A DNA stretch of 16,145 bases from an uncultured Ruminococcus sp. (GCA_902772795.1 CACYBZ010000382.1:1-16145), one strand, 5' to 3'. Positions 1 through 7,617 are shown, counted from the first letter of the stretch. The notes: a model not told the origin generated them from the sequence alone. Program-made: numbers and translations.

Positions 1-1
1 G

Positions 2-790
2 ACCAAACAGGCATATTTTTCGGCGGTGGAAAATAAAAGTGTATCGTATGAATTTCATATGATTTTTCAGTCTGCCATTACCTGTGCCAAAAAAATCAAG
101 ACCGATACCATGCTTTCCAAAACTTCTGTTTCCACAGCCACACTGGTTGCCTCACAGGTTACCCGATTCAAACATGGTGCGGAGGTGGTGGTTATCGGAG
201 CAAACGGGGAAATCGGTTCAGCAGTGCTGAAAAATCTTCTTTCCTATAAGGATACCCACATAAAAGCCGTTGTCAGAAAAAAACATCTCCTGTCATCTGT
301 TGCGGAAAATCAGAATGTAACTTTTGTCCGTTACGAGGACAGATACGAATACATCAGAAATGCGGACTGTATTATCAGTGCAACCAACAGTCCCCACTAT
401 ACTGTTACGCTGTATGACCTCAAACGAGTTATTGACAATCATCACCCCCGTCTGTTTATCGACCTTGCCGTACCGTCAGATATCGACCCAGCCGTAAAAC
501 GGCTGGAGAATGTGGAAGTTATCAATATTGACTATTTCAAGGAACTTGCCCGAACAAACAATGAACGTAAATATCAGTCAGTAATGGAAGCCGATGAGAT
601 AATCCGCAGTGAAACGGATAAGCTGAAAAAAGACCTGTTATTTCACGAATTTCTGCCCGAATGGCAACAGATGGAAAAACAATGTGAAAACAGGCCATGG
701 AGTGAACTGCTGTATAAAATGAAAGCCAAAGCGGACAGTCATTCTTTTTCCCAGTTCATTGCCGTACTGAAACTGATGGCAGAGGGGTGA
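2..790 (+). CDS. hemA: Glutamyl-tRNA reductase, 5' end missing (partial)
   Basis: This is the C-terminal part of glutamyl-tRNA reductase, which reduces glutamyl-tRNA to glutamate-1-semialdehyde with NADPH, the first step of C5 tetrapyrrole synthesis. The frame is open to the left edge, and the window begins near the end of the catalytic domain. The segment with FQSAITCAKKIKTDT corresponds to the conserved FQ-A---AK-VRTET region. A Rossmann domain follows (VVVIGANGEIGSAVLKNL), then a spinal-helix-like stretch. The N-terminal ~115 residues, including the catalytic cysteine, lie outside the window. The nucleotide loop reads G-A-N-G-E-I-G rather than the usual G-A-G-E-M, and the C-terminal dimerisation region (about 60 residues after the spinal helix) looks shorter than the ~100 expected. 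The gene ends 6 bp before the next start and is the first gene seen of the siroheme operon. The family call is secure; the shortening is an inference by eye. Confidence 0.9.
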   Translation, partial: TKQAYFSAVENKSVSYEFHMIFQSAITCAKKIKTDTMLSKTSVSTATLVASQVTRFKHGAEVVVIGANGEIGSAVLKNLLSYKDTHIKAVVRKKHLLSSVAENQNVTFVRYEDRYEYIRNADCIISATNSPHYTVTLYDLKRVIDNHHPRLFIDLAVPSDIDPAVKRLENVEVINIDYFKELARTNNERKYQSVMEADEIIRSETDKLKKDLLFHEFLPEWQQMEKQCENRPWSELLYKMKAKADSHSFSQFIAVLKLMAEG

Positions 791-796
791 AGCAGT

Positions 797-1402
797 TTGT
801 CATACTTTCCGTTTTTTATCAACATTGAAAACAAACATTGCGTGATTGTCGGAGGGGGAAAGGTTGCTTTTCGGAAAGCGGAAAAGCTGTTGCCGTTCGG
901 TGTGAAAATAACTGTTGTTGCCGAAAATATCTGTCAGGAAATGGCAGGCTTGTCGGCTGTCACCGTCAGACAGAAATCATTTCAGTACGAAGATATCAGC
1001 GGTGCATTCATGGTAGTCACAGCAACGGATAACCGAGAACTCAACAGAGCCATTTACCAGTATTGTCAGAAAAGAAACATTCTGATAAATACCGTAGATG
1101 AACAGGAAAACTGCGGTTTTATTTTTCCGTCCATCGTCAAAGGGGAAAATTTTACCGTTGCCGTTTCCACAGGCGGAAGAAGTCCGTTGTATGCGAAATA
1201 TCTCAGGGAAAAAATTGAAACAGAAGTGGTCGGGAACAGTGATAAAATTATCGCCGTACTTTCCTCACTGCGGAAAATTGTCAAGGAAAGGGTACATGAT
1301 GAACCAACCCGAAAAGCGGTCTTTGCCAGAATTATGCAACAATGTATTGACGGTGAAAAAGCAGTGGCGATTGACCAAATACTGAAAGAAACAGAGGCAT
1401 AA
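797..1402 (+). CDS. Precorrin-2 dehydrogenase / sirohydrochlorin ferrochelatase (Met8/SirC/CysG-N family)
   Basis: This 201-residue protein belongs to the family that oxidises precorrin-2 to sirohydrochlorin with NAD+, and in bifunctional members also inserts Fe2+ to give siroheme. The N-terminus carries a Rossmann nucleotide site (VIVGGGKVAFRKAEKLL, G19-A24). The family segment N-T-V-D-E follows, with Asp101 in the position of the catalytic Asp of CysG/Met8p, then FIFPSIV and STGGRSP; Ser124 matches the phosphorylatable serine of CysG. The start is TTG at 797, preceded by GAGGGGTGA that overlaps the hemA stop region; the protein then begins directly with the family's N-terminal strand. Length fits stand-alone family members. 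Its neighbour cobA-hemD makes its substrate. Whether it also acts as the chelatase cannot be read from sequence, but no separate chelatase gene is visible in the window. Confidence 0.88.
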   Translation: MSYFPFFINIENKHCVIVGGGKVAFRKAEKLLPFGVKITVVAENICQEMAGLSAVTVRQKSFQYEDISGAFMVVTATDNRELNRAIYQYCQKRNILINTVDEQENCGFIFPSIVKGENFTVAVSTGGRSPLYAKYLREKIETEVVGNSDKIIAVLSSLRKIVKERVHDEPTRKAVFARIMQQCIDGEKAVAIDQILKETEA

Positions 1403-1408
1403 CAGCAG

Positions 1409-2269
1409 ATGAAATTAAAAATAGGTACAAGAAAAAGCCGTCTTGCGGTGATTCAGACAGAAATGGTGATACACGCAATCAAGAAGAAATATCCCTACTG
1501 TCAAACAGAAATCGTTTATATCACCACAACGGGTGACATACAGGCAGAACAGTCATTACGAAAAATCGGCGGTAAAGGGGTATTTGTTTCCGAAATTGAA
1601 AAGGCACTTCAGGAAGAAACCATTGACATTGCTGTACACAGTGCCAAAGATTTGCCGATATACTTAGCTGACGGACTGGAAATTTCGGCGGTGCTGGAAC
1701 GGGGAAATTATCGTGATGTTCTGGTGACCAACAAGGGAATAACTGTACAGAACCGTCCCGATTTTATCATAGGAACGAGCAGTATCCGAAGAATGTACGG
1801 TATCAGAAACAGATATCCCGCTGTGGGCTGTTCGGAGATACGGGGAAATGTAGATACCCGTCTGCAAAAACTGAAAGACAGGCAGTATGACGGTATTCTT
1901 CTGGCAGGTGCAGGTCTTGAACGCACAGGGTCTGACCGTCTTTCCGACTTTGACTACACACCATTTGATTATACAGAATTTCTGCCGTCCCCTTGTCAGG
2001 GAATTATCGCTGTGGAAAGTCGGAAAAATTCTCCGTTTAAGGCTATGCTGGAAAGTATCAGCGACAAAAATACATTCCTTTCCTTTGAAACGGAACGCTA
2101 TATTATCCGAAAACTGGATACAGGCTGTACATCACCTTTGGGAGCATATTCCTTTGTGGAGGGGGACAGTATCCGTCTGTTCTTGTCCGAAGATATGCAG
2201 AAAATCAAGTCAGCAAAAGGAAAAGTGACAGAGCGTTTTTCTCTGGTGGAGGAGGTGATATCATGCTGA
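1409..2269 (+). CDS. hemC: Porphobilinogen deaminase (hydroxymethylbilane synthase)
   Basis: This cytoplasmic enzyme polymerises four porphobilinogen molecules into hydroxymethylbilane. It has 286 residues, slightly shorter than the ~310 of E. coli HemC. It opens with the family signature KIGTRKSRLA, followed by GGKGVFVSEIE, and has HSAKDLP with Asp81 at the catalytic aspartate position. GTSSIRR and EIRGNVDTR supply the basic substrate-binding residues, and LPSPCQGIIAVE follows. Cys240 in DTGCTSPLGAY is the attachment site of the dipyrromethane cofactor. The ATG lies 6 bp after the preceding stop. The 3' end overlaps the cobA-hemD start by 7 bp, which suggests translational coupling. The C-terminal domain after Cys240 is short (46 residues), close to the minimum for the family. 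Confidence 0.95.
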   Translation: MKLKIGTRKSRLAVIQTEMVIHAIKKKYPYCQTEIVYITTTGDIQAEQSLRKIGGKGVFVSEIEKALQEETIDIAVHSAKDLPIYLADGLEISAVLERGNYRDVLVTNKGITVQNRPDFIIGTSSIRRMYGIRNRYPAVGCSEIRGNVDTRLQKLKDRQYDGILLAGAGLERTGSDRLSDFDYTPFDYTEFLPSPCQGIIAVESRKNSPFKAMLESISDKNTFLSFETERYIIRKLDTGCTSPLGAYSFVEGDSIRLFLSEDMQKIKSAKGKVTERFSLVEEVISC

Positions 2270-3804
2270 ACGAAAACACCAAAGGAACAGTTTATCTTGT
2301 CGGAGCAGGTTGCGGTGATTACGACCTGATTACTCTGCGGGGCATGGCATTGCTGAAACAGTGTGATGTTGTGGTCTATGACAGTCTGATTGACAGTCGG
2401 TTGCTGGATTTTGTTCCGACAACAGCGGAAAAAATCAGTGTGGGAAAGCGTTGCGGACATCACAGCGAAACACAGGAAACCATCAATCATATTCTTGTTG
2501 CCAAGGCGAAAGAGGGAAAAGATGTTGTCAGGCTCAAAGGCGGTGACCCGTTTGTTTTCGGGCGTGGGGGAGAAGAAATTCTGCAACTTCAGCAACACCA
2601 TATCCGTTATGATATTGTTCCGGGAATTTCTTCAGCGATTGCCGTGCCCGAACTTTCGGGAATACCCGTTACCCACAGACAAACCAGCCGAAGTGTACAT
2701 ATCATTACAGGACATACCACAGAAGATTTTTCGCAGGAAAAAATGAAACATTATGCACAACTGGACGGTACACTTGTTTTCCTGATGGGACTGAAACATC
2801 TGAATGAAATATCGTCTGTACTGACGGCCTACGGCAAGGACAGCTGTACACCTGTTGCCGTGATTGCCAGCGGTGCATCATCAATGGCAAAGACCGTCAG
2901 GGGAACGCTTGCCGATATTTATCAGAAATCCACCGTTGAGAATATACAACCGCCGTGTGTCATCGTGGTGGGGAAAACGGCAGAATTTGACTTTTTACCT
3001 ACAGTGGAAAAACCGCTGACAGGAAAAAAAATCATTGCCACAGGAACACCAAAATTTGTCAGTAAACTTTCACTGGCTCTGGAACAGAAAGGGGCTGTTG
3101 TACAACGTCTGGCACATTTACAGGTTGTTGCCTATGACAATAATCCGCTGTTCGACAGCACACTTGAAAACCTCAGCTTTTACGGTATCATTGTTCTGAC
3201 CAGTATCAACGGGGCAGATATTTTCCTGAAACGGTTATCCGCTTTGAAAACCGATATCCGAAAATTGTCTGCTGTCCGTTTTGCCGTCATCGGCAGGGCG
3301 ACAGCAAAAGTTTTGCAGGACAAAGGCATATTCCCCGAAATCATTCCCGAAAATTATACTTCCCAAGCACTCGCCGAAGCGATTGTCAGACATAATCCCA
3401 AAAAGGAAAAAGTCCTTATTCTCAGGGCACAACAAGGTTCGGCGTGTCTGACAGAAATACTTGACGTTCATCATATTCCTTATGACGAAATCAAGTTATA
3501 TGATGTCATTGCCAGAAGTGACGAAAACCAGACAATGTCATTAGAGGGTGATTATATTACTTTTGCCAGTTCGTCAGGGGTGAAGCACTTTTTTTCCTGC
3601 GGATATCGTCTGCCCGACAACAGCAAAGTGGTCTGTATTGGTGATGTCACCGCACAGACACTCCGGAAGTACAACATCAAGGGCTTTTCCGTTTCAAGAA
3701 CAAGTGACACCGCAGGCATTGTGGAAACCATCATTGAGGAGAAAAAAAATGAAACGATTCAGACGCTTACGAACAACAGAAACTATCCGCACACTGGTGC
3801 GTGA
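2263..3804 (+). CDS. cobA-hemD: Uroporphyrinogen-III C-methyltransferase / uroporphyrinogen-III synthase fusion
   Basis: This is a two-domain fusion of 513 residues. Residues ~8-245 are the SAM-dependent methyltransferase that makes precorrin-2 from uroporphyrinogen III: VYLVGAGCGD (residues ~10-19; the family usually has G-P-G, here G-C-G), VRLKGGDPFVFGRGGEE (~89-105), VPGISSAIAVPELSGIPVTHR and the C-terminal PPCVIVVGKT. Residues ~253-495 are uroporphyrinogen-III synthase, a weakly conserved fold recognised from GKKIIATGTPK, LTSINGADIFL, AVIGRATAKVL and ITFASSSGVKHFF. The fusion therefore cyclises hydroxymethylbilane and commits it to siroheme or cobalamin. The ribosome site GGTGGAGGAGGTG lies inside the end of hemC. 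The last ~18 residues are read through the hemB start, giving an unusually long 56-bp overlap. Such fusions are common in clostridia. Confidence 0.94.
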   Translation: MLNENTKGTVYLVGAGCGDYDLITLRGMALLKQCDVVVYDSLIDSRLLDFVPTTAEKISVGKRCGHHSETQETINHILVAKAKEGKDVVRLKGGDPFVFGRGGEEILQLQQHHIRYDIVPGISSAIAVPELSGIPVTHRQTSRSVHIITGHTTEDFSQEKMKHYAQLDGTLVFLMGLKHLNEISSVLTAYGKDSCTPVAVIASGASSMAKTVRGTLADIYQKSTVENIQPPCVIVVGKTAEFDFLPTVEKPLTGKKIIATGTPKFVSKLSLALEQKGAVVQRLAHLQVVAYDNNPLFDSTLENLSFYGIIVLTSINGADIFLKRLSALKTDIRKLSAVRFAVIGRATAKVLQDKGIFPEIIPENYTSQALAEAIVRHNPKKEKVLILRAQQGSACLTEILDVHHIPYDEIKLYDVIARSDENQTMSLEGDYITFASSSGVKHFFSCGYRLPDNSKVVCIGDVTAQTLRKYNIKGFSVSRTSDTAGIVETIIEEKKNETIQTLTNNRNYPHTGA

Positions 3805-4708
3805 AACCCATATTCAGAAAGAAAACTTAATATATCCATTATTCGTCATAGAGGGCGAGAATGTGAAGAATCCTGTTCCGTCCATGCCTGAGATTTATCA
3901 ATATTCCGTGGACAGGCTTGACGAAATTCTGACACAGGTCAGTGAAAGCGGAATTTCAGGTGTTCTGCTTTTCGGAATTCCCAAAGCCAAAGATGAATAT
4001 GCTACGTCCGCCTATGACCCTGACGGTATTACCCAGAAGGCAGTGAAATATATCAAAAAGAATTATCCTGAAGTTCTTGTCATTGCTGATGTATGCTTAT
4101 GTGAATACACTTCCCACGGACATTGTGGTATTGTGGATAACGGCGTTATCCTGAATGATGAAACATTACCCTATCTTTGCCGAATGGCGGTAAGTCTTGC
4201 CCAAGCGGGAGCGGATATGATAGCACCGTCCGATATGATGGACGGCAGAGTATCCGCCATAAGAAATGCACTGGACGAAAACGGATTTATGCACATTCCG
4301 ATTATGGCATACAGTGCAAAATTTGCTTCAGGCTATTATTCTCCTTTCCGTGATGCAGCACAGTCCGCACCATGTTTCGGTGACAGGAAAAGCTATCAGA
4401 TGGATTATGCCAACGGCAGAGAGGCTTTGCGTGAAATTGAAGCAGATATACAGGAAGGAGCAGATATCATTATGGTGAAACCGGCACTTGCTTATCTGGA
4501 TATTGTCAGAGAAGCAACACAATTTGGTGTTCCCGTTGCGGTGTACAATGTCAGCGGTGAGTATGCTATGGTGAAATCAGCATCGCAGAACGGGTGGATT
4601 GATGAAAGAAAAATTGTTACGGAAAATATCATCGCTATGAAAAGAGCAGGAGCAGATATTATTATCACCTATCACGCACTGGATATGGCAAAATGGCTGG
4701 AGGAATGA
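3749..4708 (+). CDS. hemB: Delta-aminolevulinic acid dehydratase (porphobilinogen synthase)
   Basis: The enzyme condenses two 5-aminolevulinate molecules to porphobilinogen. The start is the ATG at 3749, preceded by TGAGGAG, and the protein begins MKRFRRLRTTETIR as in other family members. A longer in-frame reading further upstream is only the shadow of hemD. It has 319 residues, close to the usual ~325. The zinc-binding loop DVCLCEYTSHGHCG has Cys116, Cys118 and Cys126, so this is a Zn-dependent type rather than an Asp-rich Mg type. The two Schiff-base lysines are Lys191 (MAYSAKFASGYYSPFRDA region) and Lys244 (IMVKPALAYLD). The stop overlaps the region just before hemL. Confidence 0.96.
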   Translation: MKRFRRLRTTETIRTLVRETHIQKENLIYPLFVIEGENVKNPVPSMPEIYQYSVDRLDEILTQVSESGISGVLLFGIPKAKDEYATSAYDPDGITQKAVKYIKKNYPEVLVIADVCLCEYTSHGHCGIVDNGVILNDETLPYLCRMAVSLAQAGADMIAPSDMMDGRVSAIRNALDENGFMHIPIMAYSAKFASGYYSPFRDAAQSAPCFGDRKSYQMDYANGREALREIEADIQEGADIIMVKPALAYLDIVREATQFGVPVAVYNVSGEYAMVKSASQNGWIDERKIVTENIIAMKRAGADIIITYHALDMAKWLEE

Positions 4709-4710
4709 CA

Positions 4711-6006
4711 ATGAATGGCGAAAAATCAGAACAGTACTATCAAAGGGCAGTCAGGTTTATGCCGGGTGGTGTCAACAGTCCCGTAAGAGCCTGTAAGAAT
4801 GTCGGCAGAACGCCGTTGTTTATCGAAAGGGCAGAGGGGGACAGGATTTATGATGTTGACGGAAATGCCTATATCGACTATGTCTGTTCATGGGGGCCGA
4901 ATATTCTCGGACATGGAAAACAGGAAATCATACAGGCAGTCAAAAATACCTGTGATAAGGGTCTGACGTTCGGAGCCTGTCACGCAGGGGAAATTGAACT
5001 GGCAGAAATCATTCAGAGAAATATTCCGTCAATGGAAATGTTACGGCTGGTCAATTCGGGAACAGAGGCGGTGATGAGTGCTGTTCGTGTTGCCAGAGGT
5101 TATACGGGAAGAAACAAGATTGTCAAATTTGAGGGGTGTTATCATGGTCATTCTGATGGGTTGCTGGTCAAAGGCGGTTCGGGACTGCTGACAGGTTCTA
5201 TACCCGACAGTGCAGGTATTCCCGAAGGATACACAGAAAATACACTGCTTGCCCGATACAATGATGAAAAAAGCGTTGAAGATTTGTTCAGAAAATACGG
5301 AAACGATATTGCCACACTGATTATTGAGCCATGCAGTGCCAATATGGGGGTTGTACCGCCGAAAAAAGGATTTCTGAAATTTGTCCGGAAGATAACGGAA
5401 CAATATGGAACAGTGCTGATTTTTGATGAAGTGATAACAGGTTTCCGACTGTCATCAGGAGGAGCACAACAATATTACAGTCTTATTCCCGATATGACTG
5501 TTCTGGGGAAAATTGTCGGCGGAGGAATGCCTTTGGCGGTCTACGGAGGAAAACGGGAAATCATGCAGTATGTTGCTCCATTGGGAAATGTCTATCAGGC
5601 AGGTACATTGTCGGGAAATCCTGTGGCAGTGAGTGCAGGTATAGCCACGCTGAAATATCTTGAAAAACACCCCGACATTTACTCCGACATTGACAGAAAA
5701 GCAGAAAAAATTGCCTCAGCTTTTCGCAAAGCAGGTATGAATGTCAACAGAGAGGGCTCATTACTGACAGTCTTTTTTACAGACAAGTCCGTCACCGATT
5801 ATGACAGTGCAAGATTATCTGACACGAAAAAATTTGCTGATTTTTATGCCTATATGATAGATAACGGCATCTATATTGCACCATCGCAATTTGAAGCCAT
5901 GTTTGTTTCCTGTGCCCATACGGAAGAAGATGTTGACTATACTTGCGATGTTATCAGCAGGTATTTTGCGGGGGACTCCGTTCCCTCGACCCCTGCCCAC
6001 TTTTGA
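4711..6006 (+). CDS. hemL: Glutamate-1-semialdehyde 2,1-aminomutase
   Basis: This PLP enzyme isomerises glutamate-1-semialdehyde to 5-aminolevulinate, working directly after HemA. The chosen start is ATG 4711, which has GGAGG seven bases upstream; upstream ATGs at 4693 and 4705 lack this spacing and add residues inside hemB. From 4711 the protein has 431 residues. Motifs are MPGGVNSPVRAC, DYVCSWGPNILGHG, the LVNSGTEAVMSA PLP-phosphate region, EGCYHGHSDGLLVKGGSG, LIFDEVITGFR and LGKIVGGGMPLAVYGG, with Lys267 as the PLP-binding residue. The aminotransferase fold is complete. The last ~13 residues (AGDSVPSTPAHF) and the stop codon are encoded by the hairpin-rich repeat that begins near 5968, so the C-terminal tail is probably a product of repeat insertion. 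Confidence 0.95.
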   Translation: MNGEKSEQYYQRAVRFMPGGVNSPVRACKNVGRTPLFIERAEGDRIYDVDGNAYIDYVCSWGPNILGHGKQEIIQAVKNTCDKGLTFGACHAGEIELAEIIQRNIPSMEMLRLVNSGTEAVMSAVRVARGYTGRNKIVKFEGCYHGHSDGLLVKGGSGLLTGSIPDSAGIPEGYTENTLLARYNDEKSVEDLFRKYGNDIATLIIEPCSANMGVVPPKKGFLKFVRKITEQYGTVLIFDEVITGFRLSSGGAQQYYSLIPDMTVLGKIVGGGMPLAVYGGKREIMQYVAPLGNVYQAGTLSGNPVAVSAGIATLKYLEKHPDIYSDIDRKAEKIASAFRKAGMNVNREGSLLTVFFTDKSVTDYDSARLSDTKKFADFYAYMIDNGIYIAPSQFEAMFVSCAHTEEDVDYTCDVISRYFAGDSVPSTPAHF

Positions 6007-6180
6007 AAAAGTGGGACAAAACTTTTTGAGACCCACTGCGTTCGGAGAGTTTTCTCTGCGTTCGTCCAAAATCTGCGACAGCAGATTTTGCCTGAAAAGT
6101 TTCGGTCAAGCCTTTTCAAAGGCTTGCGGGGTTCAGGGGCGGAGCCCCTGATGGGATTTTTAAGGGCGAAGTCCTTAAAC
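5968..6180. repeat. Hairpin-rich intergenic repeat (six stacked inverted repeats)
   Basis: A run of palindromes follows the end of hemL. CCCACTTT pairs with AAAGTGGG (5996-6015); AGAG-TTTT-CTCT is at 6046-6057; a perfect 10-bp stem CAAAATCTGC / GCAGATTTTG with loop GACA is at 6067-6090; CAAGCCTTT / AAAGGCTTG at 6107-6126; TCAGGGG / CCCCTGA at 6133-6151; and TTTAAGG / CCTTAAA at 6159-6179. The sequence GCGTTCG also occurs twice at 6038-6064. I see no transposase and no coding sense beyond hemL. The style resembles dispersed intergenic hairpin elements I know from Ruminococcus-type genomes, but copy number cannot be judged from one window. The element is distinct from the terminator that follows. 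Confidence 0.7.
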
Positions 6181-6187
6181 TATTGTG

Positions 6188-6230
6188 ATACATGATATCT
6201 TTTCTTAAAGAAGATATCGTGTATTTTTTT
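6188..6230 (+). terminator. Rho-independent terminator of the siroheme operon
   Basis: ATACATGATATCTT (6188-6201) pairs with AAGATATCGTGTAT (6211-6224), giving a 14-bp stem with a single T-G wobble. The loop is nine bases and the stem runs into seven consecutive T residues (6224-6230). It separates the tetrapyrrole genes from the sulfur operon. The stem is A/T-rich, as in many Firmicutes, but long. Confidence 0.85.
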
Positions 6231-6243
6231 CTTTATAAAATTT

Positions 6244-6306
6244 ATCAATAGGAATCTATAAAATAAAGGTATAGCGAGTATAGTTTAAACCTATTGAATT
6301 TATAGG
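6244..6306 (+). promoter_or_regulatory. Cluster of ATAG/CTAT half-sites: candidate operator for the LysR regulator
   Basis: This stretch just upstream of, and overlapping, the -35 box holds many related half-sites. TCAATAGG (6245-6252) is an inverted match to CCTATTGA (6290-6297). ATAG-GAAT-CTAT lies at 6248-6259. A direct repeat GTATAG-N3-GTATAG is at 6269-6283. CCTAT-N7-ATAGG at 6290-6306 covers the -35 region. LysR-type activators often bind such multi-site arrays upstream of their promoter, and the operon's last gene encodes one. Binding is inferred, not seen. Confidence 0.5.
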
Positions 6307-6323
6307 TATTATTGTTATATAAT
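6294..6323 (+). promoter_or_regulatory. Sigma-A-type promoter of the sulfur operon
   Basis: TTGAAT at 6294-6299 and a perfect TATAAT at 6318-6323 are 18 bp apart. They lie after the terminator of the upstream operon and 57 bp before the first start codon of the sulfur operon. Transcription would start at about 6330, immediately before an 8-bp hairpin. Confidence 0.72.
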
Positions 6324-6332
6324 ATATCGGCA

Positions 6333-6353
6333 ACACATAAAGAAGTTATGTGT
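6333..6353 (+). promoter_or_regulatory. Hairpin at the predicted 5' end of the sulfur-operon mRNA
   Basis: ACACATAA (6333-6340) and TTATGTGT (6346-6353) form a perfect 8-bp stem with loop AGAAG. It starts only a few bases after the expected transcription start and ends 26 bases before the start codon, so it leaves the ribosome site free. It has no T-run and no alternative pairing that I can see, so an mRNA-stabilising 5' stem is more likely than an attenuator. I recognise no known riboswitch in this leader. Confidence 0.45.
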
Positions 6354-6379
6354 CAGTATTGTTAAGAGTGGTGATGAAA

Positions 6380-7615
6380 ATGAAATTCAATACAGAATTA
6401 CTTCACAACAGTTTTATGGGGGACAAAGCAACAGGAGCTACTGTCATGCCGATTTATCAGACGAGTGCCTTTGCCTATCCGTCACCTGAAAAACTGGAAG
6501 ACGTTTTCAATAACAAGGCTTTCGGATTTGCCTACACCAGAATAGGAAATCCGACGGTATCCGCTTTTGAAAACCGAATGGTTGTACTGGAAAAAGGTAT
6601 AGGGGCAATAGCGTGTGCGTCAGGAATGTCAGCGATTACGCTGTCTTTGCTCAACGTTCTTTCGGCGGGTGATGAAATCATAGCAAGTTCGGGACTTTTC
6701 GGAGGAACGATTGATTTGTTTCAGGATTTGCAGTCATTCGGCATAACCACCCGATTTGTCCGACACATCGAAATTAATGAAATTGCACCGCTTATCAATG
6801 ACAAGACAAAAGTTGTCTTTGCAGAACTGATAGGTAATCCTGCGTTAGATATTGTCGATATAGATAATGTTTCAGCTTTTTTACATCAGAAAGGTATTCC
6901 GTTTTTTATCGACAGTACAACCGCTACACCGTATCTCATCAGACCCATTGAACACGGAGCAGATATCGTCATTCATTCCACGTCCAAATATATCAACGGC
7001 GGAGGCAATGCCGTAAGCGGAGTTATCATAGACAGCGGTAATTTCAGATGGGATACAGAGCGTTATCCTGCACTGGCACAGTATGGAAAATTCGGAAAAT
7101 TCGCCTATCTTTCCAGACTCCGCAACGGTATATGGAGAAATATCGGTGCCTGTCTTTCGCCGATGAATGCATTCATGAATATGGTAGGCATGGAAACGCT
7201 TGCGTTGAGAATGGAAAGAATAGGTGACAATGCGTTAAAACTGGCAGAGTTTTTTTCTTCGGTTGAGGGAATAGAAGTCAACTATCCGTCATTGCCGTCA
7301 AGTCCCTACTATGAGCGGTGCAGAAAGCTGTTTGACGGCAAAGGCGGAGCGATTATCACCATACGGACAGGAAGCAGGAAAAAAGCCTTTGCCGTAATGA
7401 ACAGACTGCATATTCCGCTGATAGCGACAAATATAGGCGATGTCAGGACACTGGTGATACACCCCGCCAGCACGATTTATACACACAGTGATATCCGAAA
7501 AAGAGAAAATGCAGGCGTTTATGACGATACGATACGGATAAGTGTCGGTATTGAAGATATTGATGATCTGACAGAAGATTTTGCACAGGCTTTTGCAGGA
7601 CTAAAGGAGGAATAA
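6380..7615 (+). CDS. metY: O-acetylhomoserine sulfhydrylase-like PLP enzyme (Cys/Met metabolism family)
   Basis: This cytoplasmic gamma-replacement enzyme would join sulfide, or sulfur from a carrier thiocarboxylate, to O-acetylhomoserine to form homocysteine. The start at 6380 is chosen because GGTGAT (6370-6375) precedes it and the protein then begins MKFNTELLH as in relatives; ATG 6374 is an alternative. It has 411 residues. AYTRIGNPT supplies the Tyr52/Arg54 pair that binds PLP phosphate across the dimer. ASGMSAI, FIDSTTATP (Asp178) and HSTSKYINGGGN follow, with Lys203 binding PLP. The family includes cystathionine gamma-synthase and gamma-lyase; the SKYINGGGN context and length favour MetY. 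It is the first gene of the sulfur operon, upstream of sulfite reductase and of a ThiS/ThiF/JAMM set. That context suggests the carrier-dependent homocysteine route known from Wolinella succinogenes MetY, which is inference. Confidence 0.85.
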   Translation: MKFNTELLHNSFMGDKATGATVMPIYQTSAFAYPSPEKLEDVFNNKAFGFAYTRIGNPTVSAFENRMVVLEKGIGAIACASGMSAITLSLLNVLSAGDEIIASSGLFGGTIDLFQDLQSFGITTRFVRHIEINEIAPLINDKTKVVFAELIGNPALDIVDIDNVSAFLHQKGIPFFIDSTTATPYLIRPIEHGADIVIHSTSKYINGGGNAVSGVIIDSGNFRWDTERYPALAQYGKFGKFAYLSRLRNGIWRNIGACLSPMNAFMNMVGMETLALRMERIGDNALKLAEFFSSVEGIEVNYPSLPSSPYYERCRKLFDGKGGAIITIRTGSRKKAFAVMNRLHIPLIATNIGDVRTLVIHPASTIYTHSDIRKRENAGVYDDTIRISVGIEDIDDLTEDFAQAFAGLKEE

Positions 7616-7617
7616 TC

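Noticed and set aside
2098..2601. 167-codon open frame on the - strand across hemC/cobA
   Set aside because: It lies antisense to two well-supported genes and has shadow-like low-complexity composition with no motif.
5876..6151. Open frame of 91 codons across the end of hemL and the hairpin repeat, + strand
   Set aside because: It is out of frame with hemL, starts inside it, and half of it is the palindromic repeat; there is no ribosome site and no recognisable domain.
6231..6379. Riboswitch or T-box (S-box, cysteine T-box) in the sulfur-operon leader
   Set aside because: The transcript leader after the promoter is only about 50 bases with one small hairpin, far too short for these classes; no T-box or SAM-box sequence is visible.
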